Assembly: GCA_016794465.1 (NCBI GenBank)
Contig: JAEUKA010000104.1
Location: forward strand, 1-64,000
DNA from: Myxococcales bacterium
Lineage (GTDB): Bacteria > Myxococcota_A > Polyangia > Palsa-1104 > JAEUJZ01
DNA length: 64,000 nucleotides
Reading direction: 5' to 3'
Shown here: positions 16,418-27,522 of the stretch, piece after piece
Position numbering within the stretch: the stretch's first letter is position 1
Layout: every line of letters begins with the position of its first letter
The notes under the pieces: generated by a model
The model's database searches: none
The model's input: the letters and a program-made list of their open reading frames with translations, nothing else
Told to the model about the DNA's origin: nothing
Program-made: the position numbers and the translations under genes

Positions 16418-17761
16418 ATGCCGCTTCAAGTACCGCATGCGTCGCAGCTGATCGTGAAGGTGGCGTTTCGCAACGTGCGCCGCAACTGGAGGCACAGCAT
16501 CGCCGCACTCGCCACGCTGGCGGTGGGCTTCCTCGCGCTCGCGCTGTTCCAGGGCTACATCGAGGCGTTTTTGCGCAGCCAGCTCGATGTCATCTACTCG
16601 CGAATCATGATCGGCGAGGTCATGGTGCAGAAGCAGGGCTCGGGCAAGCGAGAGGCGCGCATCCACCCCGAAAAGTACTGGATCAGCGAGAGCGAGCAGA
16701 AGTTCCTCGACCGCTGGGTGGCCGAGCACCAGGCGGCGGTGAAGACCAACGTGCGGACGCTGCTGCTGATCGGAATGGCGCACATGGGCGGCAGCTCGGC
16801 GCAGGTGATTGTCTGGGGGCACGACATTCCCGAAGGCCAGATCGCCCGCCGCAAGTGGGCCTGGAACACCTGGGCCGGACATCCCCTGCGTGAGACGGAG
16901 CCGAGCGGCACCATCTTGGCGCTCGGGCTGGCGGAGATCCTCGGCTGTAGCGTGACCAGTGAGGAGCCGGTGCTCGACCCGGTGACTGCCGCGCCGCGAC
17001 CGATCGAGCGCCCGTTTCAGTGCAAGCAGCCCAGCCTGATGCTCACCGTCACCAGTGGTCGCGGTCGCACCAACGCGCTGGAGGCGGACGTGGTCGGGCT
17101 GACTCGCGCCGGCTCCCGCGACTTCGACGAGCACCTGCTGTGGGTGCCGATCCGCTTTGCGCAGGACCTGGCGTCGACGCGGGGTGTCTCGCAGTACATG
17201 ATCGTGCTCAACCGCCCGAGCGAAGGGCCCAAGCTGCGCGCCGAGCTGCGAGCGGCCCTTGCGCAGGCCGGCATCCAGCTGGAAGTGGTGGACTGGATTG
17301 ACACCGAAGGCGCCGACCTGCTGCGACGCGGCATTGACCTTTTGACCGTGTTCCGAGGGCTGGTGTTCATCGTGATCTTGGTGATCGCCGGGGCCGCCGT
17401 GCTGACCACGATGATGAAGACGGTTCGCGAGCGCACCCGCGAGATCGGCACCCTGCGCAGCCTCGGCTACCTGCGGCGGCACATCTTGGCGCTGTTTGCG
17501 GTCGAGTCCGCGATGCTCGCGATCCTCGCTGGCTGCATCGGCCTCGTCAGCTCCGTCGCGGTTACCTTCGCCATCAACACCGCGACCATTACCTACAAAG
17601 GTGGCCTGCTCGCCGACGCCATCCCGCTGCGAGTCGGCTATTCCTATGCTGCATACGCGTGGGGCTTTGTGTTCCTGTCCGTCGTGGCAGTCCTCGCCGC
17701 CCTCCTTGCCGCCAGCGGCGTCACCCGCCTCCGCATCGCCGACGCCCTCTCAGACGGCTAA
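16418..17761 (+). CDS. FtsX-family ABC permease (LolC/E-like), second subunit
   Basis: A 447-residue permease of the same architecture as its neighbour: one membrane segment near the N-terminus, a long periplasmic domain, and three C-terminal segments with R-E-R-T-R-E-I-G-T-L-R-S-L-G-Y. TTG, GTG and ATG codons follow one another at 16412-16420; the ATG at 16418 is chosen. Together with the preceding two genes it makes a heteromeric LolCDE-like transporter. A minisatellite begins 23 bp after the stop codon. Confidence 0.88.
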   Translation: MPLQVPHASQLIVKVAFRNVRRNWRHSIAALATLAVGFLALALFQGYIEAFLRSQLDVIYSRIMIGEVMVQKQGSGKREARIHPEKYWISESEQKFLDRWVAEHQAAVKTNVRTLLLIGMAHMGGSSAQVIVWGHDIPEGQIARRKWAWNTWAGHPLRETEPSGTILALGLAEILGCSVTSEEPVLDPVTAAPRPIERPFQCKQPSLMLTVTSGRGRTNALEADVVGLTRAGSRDFDEHLLWVPIRFAQDLASTRGVSQYMIVLNRPSEGPKLRAELRAALAQAGIQLEVVDWIDTEGADLLRRGIDLLTVFRGLVFIVILVIAGAAVLTTMMKTVRERTREIGTLRSLGYLRRHILALFAVESAMLAILAGCIGLVSSVAVTFAINTATITYKGGLLADAIPLRVGYSYAAYAWGFVFLSVVAVLAALLAASGVTRLRIADALSDG

Positions 17762-17783
17762 CTATCCCCACGGAATGGGCGGC

Positions 17784-18070
17784 GCTGCCCGGTGTTTGGC
17801 ATGAGCTGCCCGGTGTTTGGAACGAGCTGCCCGGTGTTTGAAACGAGCTGCCCGGTGTTTGGAACGAGCTGCCCGGTGTTTGAAACGAGCTGCCCGGTAT
17901 TTGAAATGAGCTGCCCGGTGTTTGGAACGAGCTGCCCGGTGTTTGGAGCGAGCTGCCCGGAGTTTGAAGCGACGTGCCCGGTATTTGAAATGAGCTGCCC
18001 GGTGTTTGGAACGAGCTGCCCGGTGTTTGGAGCGAGCTGCCCGGTGTTTGAAACGAGCTGCCCGGTATTC
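17784..18070. repeat. 21-bp minisatellite, about 14 copies
   Basis: Units of 21 bp on the theme GAGCTGCCCGGTGTTTGGAAC run almost without interruption from 17784 to about 18070, with variants GTGTTTGAAAC, GTATTTGAAAT and GTGTTTGGAGC. Because 21 is a multiple of 3, several frames on both strands stay open and read as 7-residue repeats (for example S-C-P-V-F-G-T on plus, S-S-F-Q-T-P-G on minus), but none has a credible start or a gene-like neighbour. It fills most of the 466-bp gap between the ABC operon and the phosphatase gene; the remaining 18071-18227 shows nothing recognisable. Confidence 0.95.
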
Positions 18071-18227
18071 CATCAGTCAGGATGGAAGGGGAGTTTCGGG
18101 CGCTTCCGACCTCAGCCCGCTTACCGAAGCGCACATTTGTTTGACTTGGCCGAAGTGGTCCCGGTAGATGGACCGCATGTACACCTCCACCAGCCAACGC
18201 GGCAGCTGGGCTTGGGAGTGACGGGGT

Positions 18228-19085
18228 TTAGCTCGCGGCTGGGCTGGACAAGAGCTCGCCAAAGCGCAAAGTCTGCCAAGACTTGGACTTGTGGCCGTAG
18301 GCGCGGTCGAGCGACAGGTCGAGGTCGCTGTCGAGCTGCTCGGGGAGGGCTTCACCGGACAGGATGAACAGCGGGCTGGGATCGGTATGACGGGCAATCT
18401 CGCTGCGCAGGGAGGACGCTGACAGCAGCGCCAGGGCGGGCCGACTGCCACGACGGAGCCGCCGGTTGCCGGGCTCGCCACCGAGACGCTCGGCAAGCTG
18501 CTCGGGGGTCAGCACGACGAAGAAGCGGCGCAGCTGGGTGTGTGCGGCGGCATACTCGGCGACAAAGCGCTCTTGCGACACCGACTCGATACAGCGAGGA
18601 CTGCGCGCCCGTCGCACCAGCGTGATCGCCTCACCCGGCGAGTGACCTTCGTGAACGAGCAGCGCCGCCGCAATCGTCCCCGACCGCCCCCAGCCGCCGA
18701 TGCAGTGAATCAGCAGCTTGTGGCCTTCCCCGGCCCAGCGCAGGATCTCTTGACACAGGGCGCGCGTCGCCAAAAGGTCCGTCGGTGGCTCTCCGTCGGC
18801 GATCGGAAACTGCACCGCCAACAGCCCGGCCTGCCGCAGCGTCAGGTCCAGCCCAAAGACGCCATAGAACGACAGCTCGCCACCATCGACCAGCGTCACC
18901 ACCACCGAGATGCCCAGCGCGGCCAGCTTGGCGACATCTGCTTCGACGGTACCGCCTAGATCTGGCCGACCAGGACAGGCCGACAGCCCGATGCGACCCG
19001 GGGCTTCGATGAGCGAGGTTTCACCGGCAACCAGCCAGTCGACGCGCAGCAGCGAAGCACCGTGGGGAATCAGCATCGCCCTCAT
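18228..19085 (-). CDS. CDKN3-like dual-specificity/tyrosine phosphatase
   Basis: A 285-residue protein from the ATG at 19085 (an ATG at 19076 is also possible; the longer frame from 19151 would overlap the divergent gene). The cysteine phosphatase signature is H-C-I-G-G-W-G-R-S-G-T with Cys128 and Arg134, and the general-acid Asp is probably Asp97 in F-P-I-A-D-G. The spacing and the upstream A-x-L-G-I-S-V-V-V-T-L segment fit the CDKN3/KAP-like branch of dual-specificity phosphatases, found in several bacteria. About 100 extra C-terminal residues, Arg/Leu/Ser-rich, are not part of the catalytic domain. It could oppose Ser/Thr or Tyr kinases; no substrate is indicated. Confidence 0.8.
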   Translation of the reverse strand: MRAMLIPHGASLLRVDWLVAGETSLIEAPGRIGLSACPGRPDLGGTVEADVAKLAALGISVVVTLVDGGELSFYGVFGLDLTLRQAGLLAVQFPIADGEPPTDLLATRALCQEILRWAGEGHKLLIHCIGGWGRSGTIAAALLVHEGHSPGEAITLVRRARSPRCIESVSQERFVAEYAAAHTQLRRFFVVLTPEQLAERLGGEPGNRRLRRGSRPALALLSASSLRSEIARHTDPSPLFILSGEALPEQLDSDLDLSLDRAYGHKSKSWQTLRFGELLSSPAAS

Positions 19086-19145
19086 CTTACGCTGGGACAG
19101 CTTGGTTGCGGGGGGGTTTGGCTGGTGCGAGTGCGCTGACACGGG

Positions 19146-21044
19146 ATGCAAAGCTTGCTACCCTTCGCCGCCGTGCCGGACTCCTCGTCGTCGTCAGAGT
19201 TTCTGACCCTGCCGTTTGTGCCTGTTCACGAGTCTGCCCCGCCCGTCCATCCGCCGAGCGAGCAGGCCGGACAGGCGCGCAGTGAGCTGGTCAATCGAGT
19301 CCTGCGCATGCTGTGTCCCCTGCCGCTGGCGCTGCCACATCGGGATGAAAATGCGCCGGTGCCGGTCGCCGATGCTGGGGAGGAGCTGACGGCGGCGCTG
19401 ACCGGGCTGCGCCACAGCTTGTCGCTGCTGGGAGAGGAGCTGGGGTATCTGCACGCGGCGCTGTGTCTTGTCTCGGAAGAGAACGACGCGCTGACGGCGG
19501 TGATTGCCGCCGATGAGCTGGAGCCGGCGCTTTCGCCCCGGCGGATGCCGCTGCTGGCGCTGCGGGCGGCGCTGCGGGCGGGGGCGATGGCGCCTCTTGC
19601 TGATCCGAGTACGGGGACGCAGCTGCGCAGTGCGCTGGGCTGGTCGGTGCAGCGCTCGGCGCGGCTGTGGGCGTGTCTACTGCCGATGGCGCCGGGTGGA
19701 CGGGAGTCGGTGCGCTGGGCCCTTTTGCTTGGTGCGGGGGACTCGTCTGCGGCGCGGCATCCGGTGGACGAGCCGCAGCTTGTGCCGCTGCTGCAAGTGC
19801 TGGCGCTGGCGATCTCGGGCTTGCGGCTGGATGAGACGCTGCGCGAGCGCACCCGGCCGCTGCGAGTCGAAGTGCTGAGTCCGGTGGTGCGGGCGCCGGG
19901 GCTGGGCCGCTATCGCGAGTTTTTCGAGTCGAGCACGGACGGGATCATTGTCCTCGACGAGGCGGGGAAGGTGGTGTGGCTCAATCGGGTGGCCGAGCAG
20001 CTGACCGGCTATGCGACGGCGGGGCTGGCAGGGCGACCGCTGACGGAGCAGGTGCCCGAGTCGCAGCGCGAGCGGGTTGCGGCGGTGCTGCGCGAGGTCC
20101 ATCGGGGCCGAACGCCGTCGAACTTCGATCTGCCGCTGCTCACGACCTCGCAGGAGACACTGACGCTGTCGGCCTCGACCTCGCAGATTGCCGAGACGCA
20201 GCGGCTGTGTGTGGTGACGTTCCGCGATGTCACCGAGCGGCGCCTGCTCGAAGGGCAGCTGCGGCGGGCCAAGGAGTTCCTCGATCGGGTGATTGACTCG
20301 ACGGTCGACGGCATTGTGGTGGCGGATCTGCGCGGTCGGGTGCGGATCTTCAACCAGGGCGCCAGTCGCATCACCGGCTACAGCGCCGAGGAAGTCGTGC
20401 GGCACCTGCCGGTGTGGCGGCTGTTTCCCGAGCGTGAGGCCGTTCACATCATGGCCGAGCTGCGCAGCGACGACTTCGGCGGACCGGGACGGCTGTTGCA
20501 GGCGCGGCGGACGATCTTGGGCAAAGGCGGCGGGCCGATACCGGTGGCGCTGACGGCGGCGATGATTCGCGATGGCTCGCGGGAGCTGGCGACGGTGGGA
20601 ATCTTCCAGGATCTGCGCGAGCGGCTGCGGATGGAGGAGAGCCTGCGCAAGACCCAGCATCAGCTCGAGCAGACCCAAAAGCAGGCGGTGCTGGTCGAGC
20701 TGGCGGGGACGACGGCGCACGAGCTGAATCAGCCGCTTACGTCGGTGATGGGCTATGCGGGACTGCTCAAGCAGCGGCTGCCGACGGACTACGTCGAGCT
20801 GCATCGCTTCGCGGACGTGCTGCTGATGGAGTCGGAGAAGATGGCCGATATCGTGCGCAAGATCGGTCGCATCACCTTGTATGAGACCCAGTCCTACGTG
20901 GGAGAGATGCGGATCTTGGACCTCAACAAGTCAGCGGGGGAGCTGGCACCGCTGCCACCCGAGCCAGCGCCCCTGCCGCCCGAGCCACCACCGCGCCCGA
21001 GCAGCGATGGACCGCTGTTTCGCAAGATCCGCAAAGGGGACTAA
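19146..21044 (+). CDS. PAS sensor protein with a HisKA domain but no ATPase domain
   Basis: A 632-residue soluble protein: a GAF-like N-terminal region (about 60-230), two PAS domains (about 255-370 with F-F-E-S-S-T-D-G-I-I-V-L-D and about 375-490 with D-R-V-I-D-S-T-V-D-G-I-V-V-A-D), a linker helix, and a HisKA-type dimerisation helix pair with His525 in T-A-H-E-L-N-Q-P-L. The chain then ends after about 50 residues of Pro-rich sequence and R-K-I-R-K-G-D. No N, G1, F or G2 box is present, so it cannot phosphorylate itself. The tail reads as a genuine C-terminus, and no ATPase fragment follows before the convergent glnS. It may be a scaffold or be phosphorylated in trans by another kinase. Confidence 0.85.
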   Translation: MQSLLPFAAVPDSSSSSEFLTLPFVPVHESAPPVHPPSEQAGQARSELVNRVLRMLCPLPLALPHRDENAPVPVADAGEELTAALTGLRHSLSLLGEELGYLHAALCLVSEENDALTAVIAADELEPALSPRRMPLLALRAALRAGAMAPLADPSTGTQLRSALGWSVQRSARLWACLLPMAPGGRESVRWALLLGAGDSSAARHPVDEPQLVPLLQVLALAISGLRLDETLRERTRPLRVEVLSPVVRAPGLGRYREFFESSTDGIIVLDEAGKVVWLNRVAEQLTGYATAGLAGRPLTEQVPESQRERVAAVLREVHRGRTPSNFDLPLLTTSQETLTLSASTSQIAETQRLCVVTFRDVTERRLLEGQLRRAKEFLDRVIDSTVDGIVVADLRGRVRIFNQGASRITGYSAEEVVRHLPVWRLFPEREAVHIMAELRSDDFGGPGRLLQARRTILGKGGGPIPVALTAAMIRDGSRELATVGIFQDLRERLRMEESLRKTQHQLEQTQKQAVLVELAGTTAHELNQPLTSVMGYAGLLKQRLPTDYVELHRFADVLLMESEKMADIVRKIGRITLYETQSYVGEMRILDLNKSAGELAPLPPEPAPLPPEPPPRPSSDGPLFRKIRKGD

Positions 21045-21056
21045 CCCCGCCCCCGC

Positions 21057-23501
<2,445 letters not shown>

Positions 23502-23595
23502 GGCTCAAGTCTCCGGGTGGTGCGTCGAGAACGGCGAATTATAGGAGGCCGGCGCAGACCAGGGAAGGTGTATTCGCCCAGGGTAGGAGTCGCCC

Positions 23596-23653
23596 GCCCG
23601 AAACGCCCGAAACGGAGCGACACGGCGCGAAAGCGAGCGAAAACGCCCGAAAA
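23596..23653. repeat. Short degenerate repeats GCCCGAAA(C/A) upstream of glnS
   Basis: Two adjacent 9-bp copies of GCCCGAAAC (23596-23613) and a third at 23645-23653 lie in the divergent spacer between glnS and the STAS gene, mixed with similar GCGCGAAAG and GAGCGAAAA blocks. They may be slippage products or regulatory sites; no function is supported. Confidence 0.6.
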
Positions 23654-23687
23654 GGGGCAGGAAGTGGGCAGGGCGGACCCTTGAAGA

Positions 23688-24857
23688 ATGGGCAAAAGTC
23701 CTGCTATGGTCGTCGAGCCGATGGCATTAGCAGAGCGACTCTCCGCACTTCAGCACTCGAAGCTGGCGGTGTGGGTCTACGACAACGACGAAGCGCGCAT
23801 TCGCTGGGCGAACCACGAGGCCCTGCTCCTGTGGAAGGCGCCGACGCTCGACGATCTGCTGGCACGGGACTATTCGGACAACTCACCGTCGACGCAGGCG
23901 CGGCTCGACAGCTACATGCGCAACATCCGCAAGGGTGAAGAGGTGGCCGAGGACTGGACGCTGTATCCCAAAGGCAAGCCGGCGACGATGACGCTGTTTG
24001 GCTCGGGAGTATCGCTTGACGACGGACGGCTGGCGATTCTGTTTCAGGCGATGCTCAAGGATCGCTCGCTCGACGAGTCGATGATTCGCGGGGTCGAGGC
24101 GCTGCGGCATACCTCGCTGCTGGTGAGTCTGCTCGATGACAAGGGCCAGGGACTTTTCCACAACCCGGCGGTGCTACAGCGGCTGGGCGAAGATCGTCCA
24201 CCCTCGTCGTGGTTTCAAGCCGCGTGGCCGGCGATTCAGCAAGCGGTGGCGCATGGCGAGGTCTATCGCTCCGAGCTGCCCGTCGAGCTGTGCGAGGGTC
24301 AGCGCTGGCACTTTGTCGAGGCGCGACCGGCCACCGATCCGGTCACCGGCAAGCGCGGCATGCTGCTGCAGCAGAGCGATGTCACCGAGCGCCGCCAAGC
24401 CGAAGAGCTGGCCGAAACTCGCAGTCAGCTGCTCGCCGAGCTTCACCACTCGCTGGCCATCGTCGAGGAGCAGCGGCAGCAGATCCTGTCGCTGTCGGCG
24501 CCGATTCTCGATGTCGGTCGCGGAACGCTGGCGGTGCCGATCATCGGCGAGCTGCACGAGGCGCGCGGCAGTGAGCTGGGCGAGCGACTGCTGACGGCGG
24601 TATCGGAAAAGCGGGCCGCGTTTGTGATCTTGGATCTGACCGGCTGCGGCAACCTCGACGAAGAAGGGGCGCGGCTGCTGCTGCGGCTGTCGCGGGCGAT
24701 CGGGCTGCTCGGCTCGCGGGCGGTGATTACCGGCGTCGCGGCGGCGCTGGCACATACCATCGTGCGGGCCGGCGTCGATCTGTCGCAGCTGACCACCCTG
24801 CGGACGCTACGGGACGGCCTAGAGTTCTGTCGCCGCAGCGGACTTAAAAGCGGATAA
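23688..24857 (+). CDS. PAS-STAS protein (RsbR-like stressosome type)
   Basis: A 389-residue protein. An N-terminal PAS-like part (about 15-120, with L-A-V-W-V-Y-D-N-D) and a second PAS-like region (about 135-235, ending in Q-Q-S-D-V-T-E-R-R) precede a helical linker and a C-terminal STAS domain (about 265-385). The STAS core has V-P-I-I-G-E-L and F-V-I-L-D-L-T-G-C-G-N-L-D-E-E, matching the RsbR group where the Thr of D-L-T-G can be phosphorylated by a switch kinase. It is probably a cytoplasmic sensor in a partner-switching system, but no RsbS, RsbT or RsbU gene lies nearby. The start ATG at 23688 is followed by a second possible start at 23706. Confidence 0.82.
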   Translation: MGKSPAMVVEPMALAERLSALQHSKLAVWVYDNDEARIRWANHEALLLWKAPTLDDLLARDYSDNSPSTQARLDSYMRNIRKGEEVAEDWTLYPKGKPATMTLFGSGVSLDDGRLAILFQAMLKDRSLDESMIRGVEALRHTSLLVSLLDDKGQGLFHNPAVLQRLGEDRPPSSWFQAAWPAIQQAVAHGEVYRSELPVELCEGQRWHFVEARPATDPVTGKRGMLLQQSDVTERRQAEELAETRSQLLAELHHSLAIVEEQRQQILSLSAPILDVGRGTLAVPIIGELHEARGSELGERLLTAVSEKRAAFVILDLTGCGNLDEEGARLLLRLSRAIGLLGSRAVITGVAAALAHTIVRAGVDLSQLTTLRTLRDGLEFCRRSGLKSG

Positions 24858-24912
24858 ATCTTTAGCAATTGCCAATACAAAATCGGCAACGATACAATTT
24901 CATCCGAGTATC

Positions 24913-27513
24913 GTGCCCAGAGCGCCCATCCCCACCCAGCCGGTTCGACGAGCTTGCCGCTCCCTGCGGACGCTGGGGCTTGTCGTGAGCCTGTGGGCCT
25001 TGGCTACCTGCACTGCCGACGAAGATCATCTTGCGCCGGCGTCGCAGACCGCCAAGCTGGTGATCAATCCAGATGGCGATCTTTCGATCACAACAGCGGG
25101 TCAGGTGGTCAATCGCTACTCGCCGTTGACGGTGGCCGCGCTGGCGGGCGATACCGCCGTCACCGTCCAGAGCCTGGCGACGCTGGGAGTGAGCACCGAC
25201 GATCTGGTGATGATCATCCAGATGCAGGGCGCGCAGATCCAGACCAGCGACGATGAGCAGTACGGTACGGTGCAAAACCTACAAGGTGCGGGGCTGTACG
25301 AGCTTGTGCGCGTGCGCGGCGTCGATGTAGCGGGCTCGCGGGTGCTGCTCGATACGCGCTGCGGTGGGCTGCGCAGTGCCTATAGCGTCCAAGGTCACGC
25401 GCAGGTGGTGCGGGTGCCGCAGGTCGGAAATGTGACCATTGCGCCCGGGGCCAGCGTCGTCGCGCCCGCTTGGGACGGTCAGCGCGGCGGGGTGGTGGCA
25501 CTGCGCGCCTCGGGCGTCATCACCGTAAGCGGCGCCATTGATGTCAGCGGCCAGGGCTTTCGCGGCGGCCTTGGGCAGAGCGGCTTGACCATCCAGACCG
25601 ACGAGAGTCCCGACCGCAGCGGCTATCGCACCACCCAACTGTCACTCGGTGCCGCCAAGGGCGAGAGCATCGCGGGCAGCGCCGTCGAGTACGCCATGCT
25701 CAGCGGCGGCTTTGGACGTGGCGCACCGGCCAACGGTGGCGGCGGCGGCAACGGCGTCAAGAGCGGCGGCGGCGGTGGCGCCAATCGGGGCATCCTCACC
25801 AGCTACGACGGCCATGGCGTGATGGACCCAAACGCCATCGGAAAAGCGGCCTGGAGCCTCGATCCGGCGACGATCAGCCTCGGCAAGCTCAGGACTTCCA
25901 GCGGCGGCGGACGCGGCGGCTATTCCGGCAGCAGCAGCGACCAAGACGCGCTGACCAGCGGCCCCGGCACGGCAGCGTGGGGCAGCAACCAGCGACGCGA
26001 GCGGGGCGGACGCGGCGGCCATCCAATCCCAACCAGCCCTGAGCCTCGGCTGTTCTTCGGCGGTGGCGGCGGCGGCGGCGACTCCAGCGGCAAGACGGCG
26101 GCACCCGGCACTCCCGGTGGCAGCGGTGGCGGCCTGGTCTTTTTGTGGGGCAGTCGGCTTACCGGCAGCGGTCGCATCAGCAGCTTGGGCCTTCCCGGCG
26201 GTAGCACGACCGGTCCCAGCCACGATCAAGCGGCGGGCGGAGGCGGTGGAGGCGGCACCCTGGCGCTGCTGCTCCCGGTGGTGGAAGGGACGCTCAAGCT
26301 GCAAGCGGGCGGGGGACTGGGTGGCAATCACGGGGCTGGGGTCGCAAATGACGCGGCAGGTCCAGGCGGTGGTGGTGGCGGTGGGCTGCTGATCCTGCCC
26401 AAGACGCTGCCGATCTTGGTGGTGCATGACAGCCCGGGTGGAGCGGCAGGGACCTCGCTGGCGACGGCAGTAAGCGAGTTTCCCGTCAACGGGGCCACGC
26501 GCGGCGGCGACGGCGAAGAGCAGGTCTTTGTGCCCGGTAGCCTTTTGCCCGCGTGCCTGCCGACCGATCTCGCGGTGACCGTCACCAGCACCAAAAAGAG
26601 CGCCGTGCCCGGCACCACCTTCCTACTCACCGTCACCGTGACCAACATCGGCAGCGAGCTGGCCGTGGGTACGCCGCTCGCCAGCGTGATTGGTCCCGGC
26701 GCGTTTCCGTCGGTGAACTGGACCTGTACCGCCACGCCGAGCGCTGCCGGGGAAGTCGCCAGCTGTAGCGCCAGTCGCGGCTTTCAAGATCTCAGCTCGA
26801 CGGTCAGTCTGTCGCCGGGGCAAAAGGCGGTCTATGAGGTGGCGATTGCCGTGCCCTCCGCTGCGATTGGATCGCTGAGCTATCAGGCAACAGTGGCAGC
26901 GCCGAGCGGCAGTATCGATGGCGACCTAAGCAACAACCAAGCCTCGCTGGTGACACCGATTCAGCCCTCTGCCGATTTGCAGGTGCTGATTACGCCCGCG
27001 CCCACGCCCGCCGCCCCGAGTCAGCCCGTGACGGTGGTGGTGTCGGCCCGCAACATGGGTCCGAGCGATGGCCGCGAGGTCGAGCTGCGCTTTGCGGTGC
27101 CGGACGGCTTTCGGGTCGTGCGCGCGCCGAGCTCTGAGCACTTGGTGTGCAGCGGCGGGCCCGACGGATACACCTGTCGCGAGTCGCAGCTTGGCCGCTT
27201 TACGACCCATGACGTGCTGCTGGTGGTCGAGCCGCTCGAGAGTGCCAGTGAGCTGCGCTTTTCCGCCGAGGTCAGTGGCGCGGTGGCCGACGACGTGCCG
27301 GCCAACAACCGGGCGACGGTGGTGGTGCCGTATGACCCGTCCCTTCCGCCGTATCGACCGGCGCAGCTCGGGGGCGGTGGCTTTGGCTGTGCGCTAACGG
27401 CCCACACTGTACCACCGTCCACCACACATCCTGTCTCAGCGCTGGTGCTGCTTGCGACCGCGCTTCGCTTTCTTCGCCGTCTTCGCGGAAGCCGGCCCTC
27501 TCGACATGGTTAG
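24913..27513 (+). CDS. Large Gly-rich surface lipoprotein with DUF11-like repeats and C-terminal anchor
   Basis: An 866-residue secreted protein starting at GTG 24913. The N-terminus has basic residues, a hydrophobic stretch and L-A-T-C, a probable lipobox. Residues about 55-130 contain L-V-M-I-I-Q-M-Q-G-A, a sequence typical of large myxobacterial and Bacteroidetes surface proteins. Residues about 190-530 are extremely Gly-rich, with poly-Gly runs. From about 550 two DUF11-like beta-sandwich domains follow (D-L-A-V-T-V-T-S and A-D-L-Q-V-L-I-T-P). The C-terminus is a hydrophobic helix followed by R-R-L-R-G-S-R, reminiscent of a MYXO-CTERM-like sorting tail but without its usual Cys motif. Some related proteins are annotated AgmC (gliding motility); that role is only a suggestion here. 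Confidence 0.75.
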   Translation: MPRAPIPTQPVRRACRSLRTLGLVVSLWALATCTADEDHLAPASQTAKLVINPDGDLSITTAGQVVNRYSPLTVAALAGDTAVTVQSLATLGVSTDDLVMIIQMQGAQIQTSDDEQYGTVQNLQGAGLYELVRVRGVDVAGSRVLLDTRCGGLRSAYSVQGHAQVVRVPQVGNVTIAPGASVVAPAWDGQRGGVVALRASGVITVSGAIDVSGQGFRGGLGQSGLTIQTDESPDRSGYRTTQLSLGAAKGESIAGSAVEYAMLSGGFGRGAPANGGGGGNGVKSGGGGGANRGILTSYDGHGVMDPNAIGKAAWSLDPATISLGKLRTSSGGGRGGYSGSSSDQDALTSGPGTAAWGSNQRRERGGRGGHPIPTSPEPRLFFGGGGGGGDSSGKTAAPGTPGGSGGGLVFLWGSRLTGSGRISSLGLPGGSTTGPSHDQAAGGGGGGGTLALLLPVVEGTLKLQAGGGLGGNHGAGVANDAAGPGGGGGGGLLILPKTLPILVVHDSPGGAAGTSLATAVSEFPVNGATRGGDGEEQVFVPGSLLPACLPTDLAVTVTSTKKSAVPGTTFLLTVTVTNIGSELAVGTPLASVIGPGAFPSVNWTCTATPSAAGEVASCSASRGFQDLSSTVSLSPGQKAVYEVAIAVPSAAIGSLSYQATVAAPSGSIDGDLSNNQASLVTPIQPSADLQVLITPAPTPAAPSQPVTVVVSARNMGPSDGREVELRFAVPDGFRVVRAPSSEHLVCSGGPDGYTCRESQLGRFTTHDVLLVVEPLESASELRFSAEVSGAVADDVPANNRATVVVPYDPSLPPYRPAQLGGGGFGCALTAHTVPPSTTHPVSALVLLATALRFLRRLRGSRPSRHG

Positions 27514-27522
27514 GGGTAGATC

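Noticed and set aside
17792..18367. Plus-strand frame encoding S-C-P-V-F heptads and running on past the minisatellite
   Set aside because: It exists only because the 21-bp unit is a multiple of 3; no ribosome-binding site or domain, and it runs antisense into the phosphatase gene.
18077..18496. Minus-strand frame upstream-overlapping the phosphatase 3' region
   Set aside because: It overlaps the phosphatase coding sequence in another frame for most of its length and shows no family features or IS ends.
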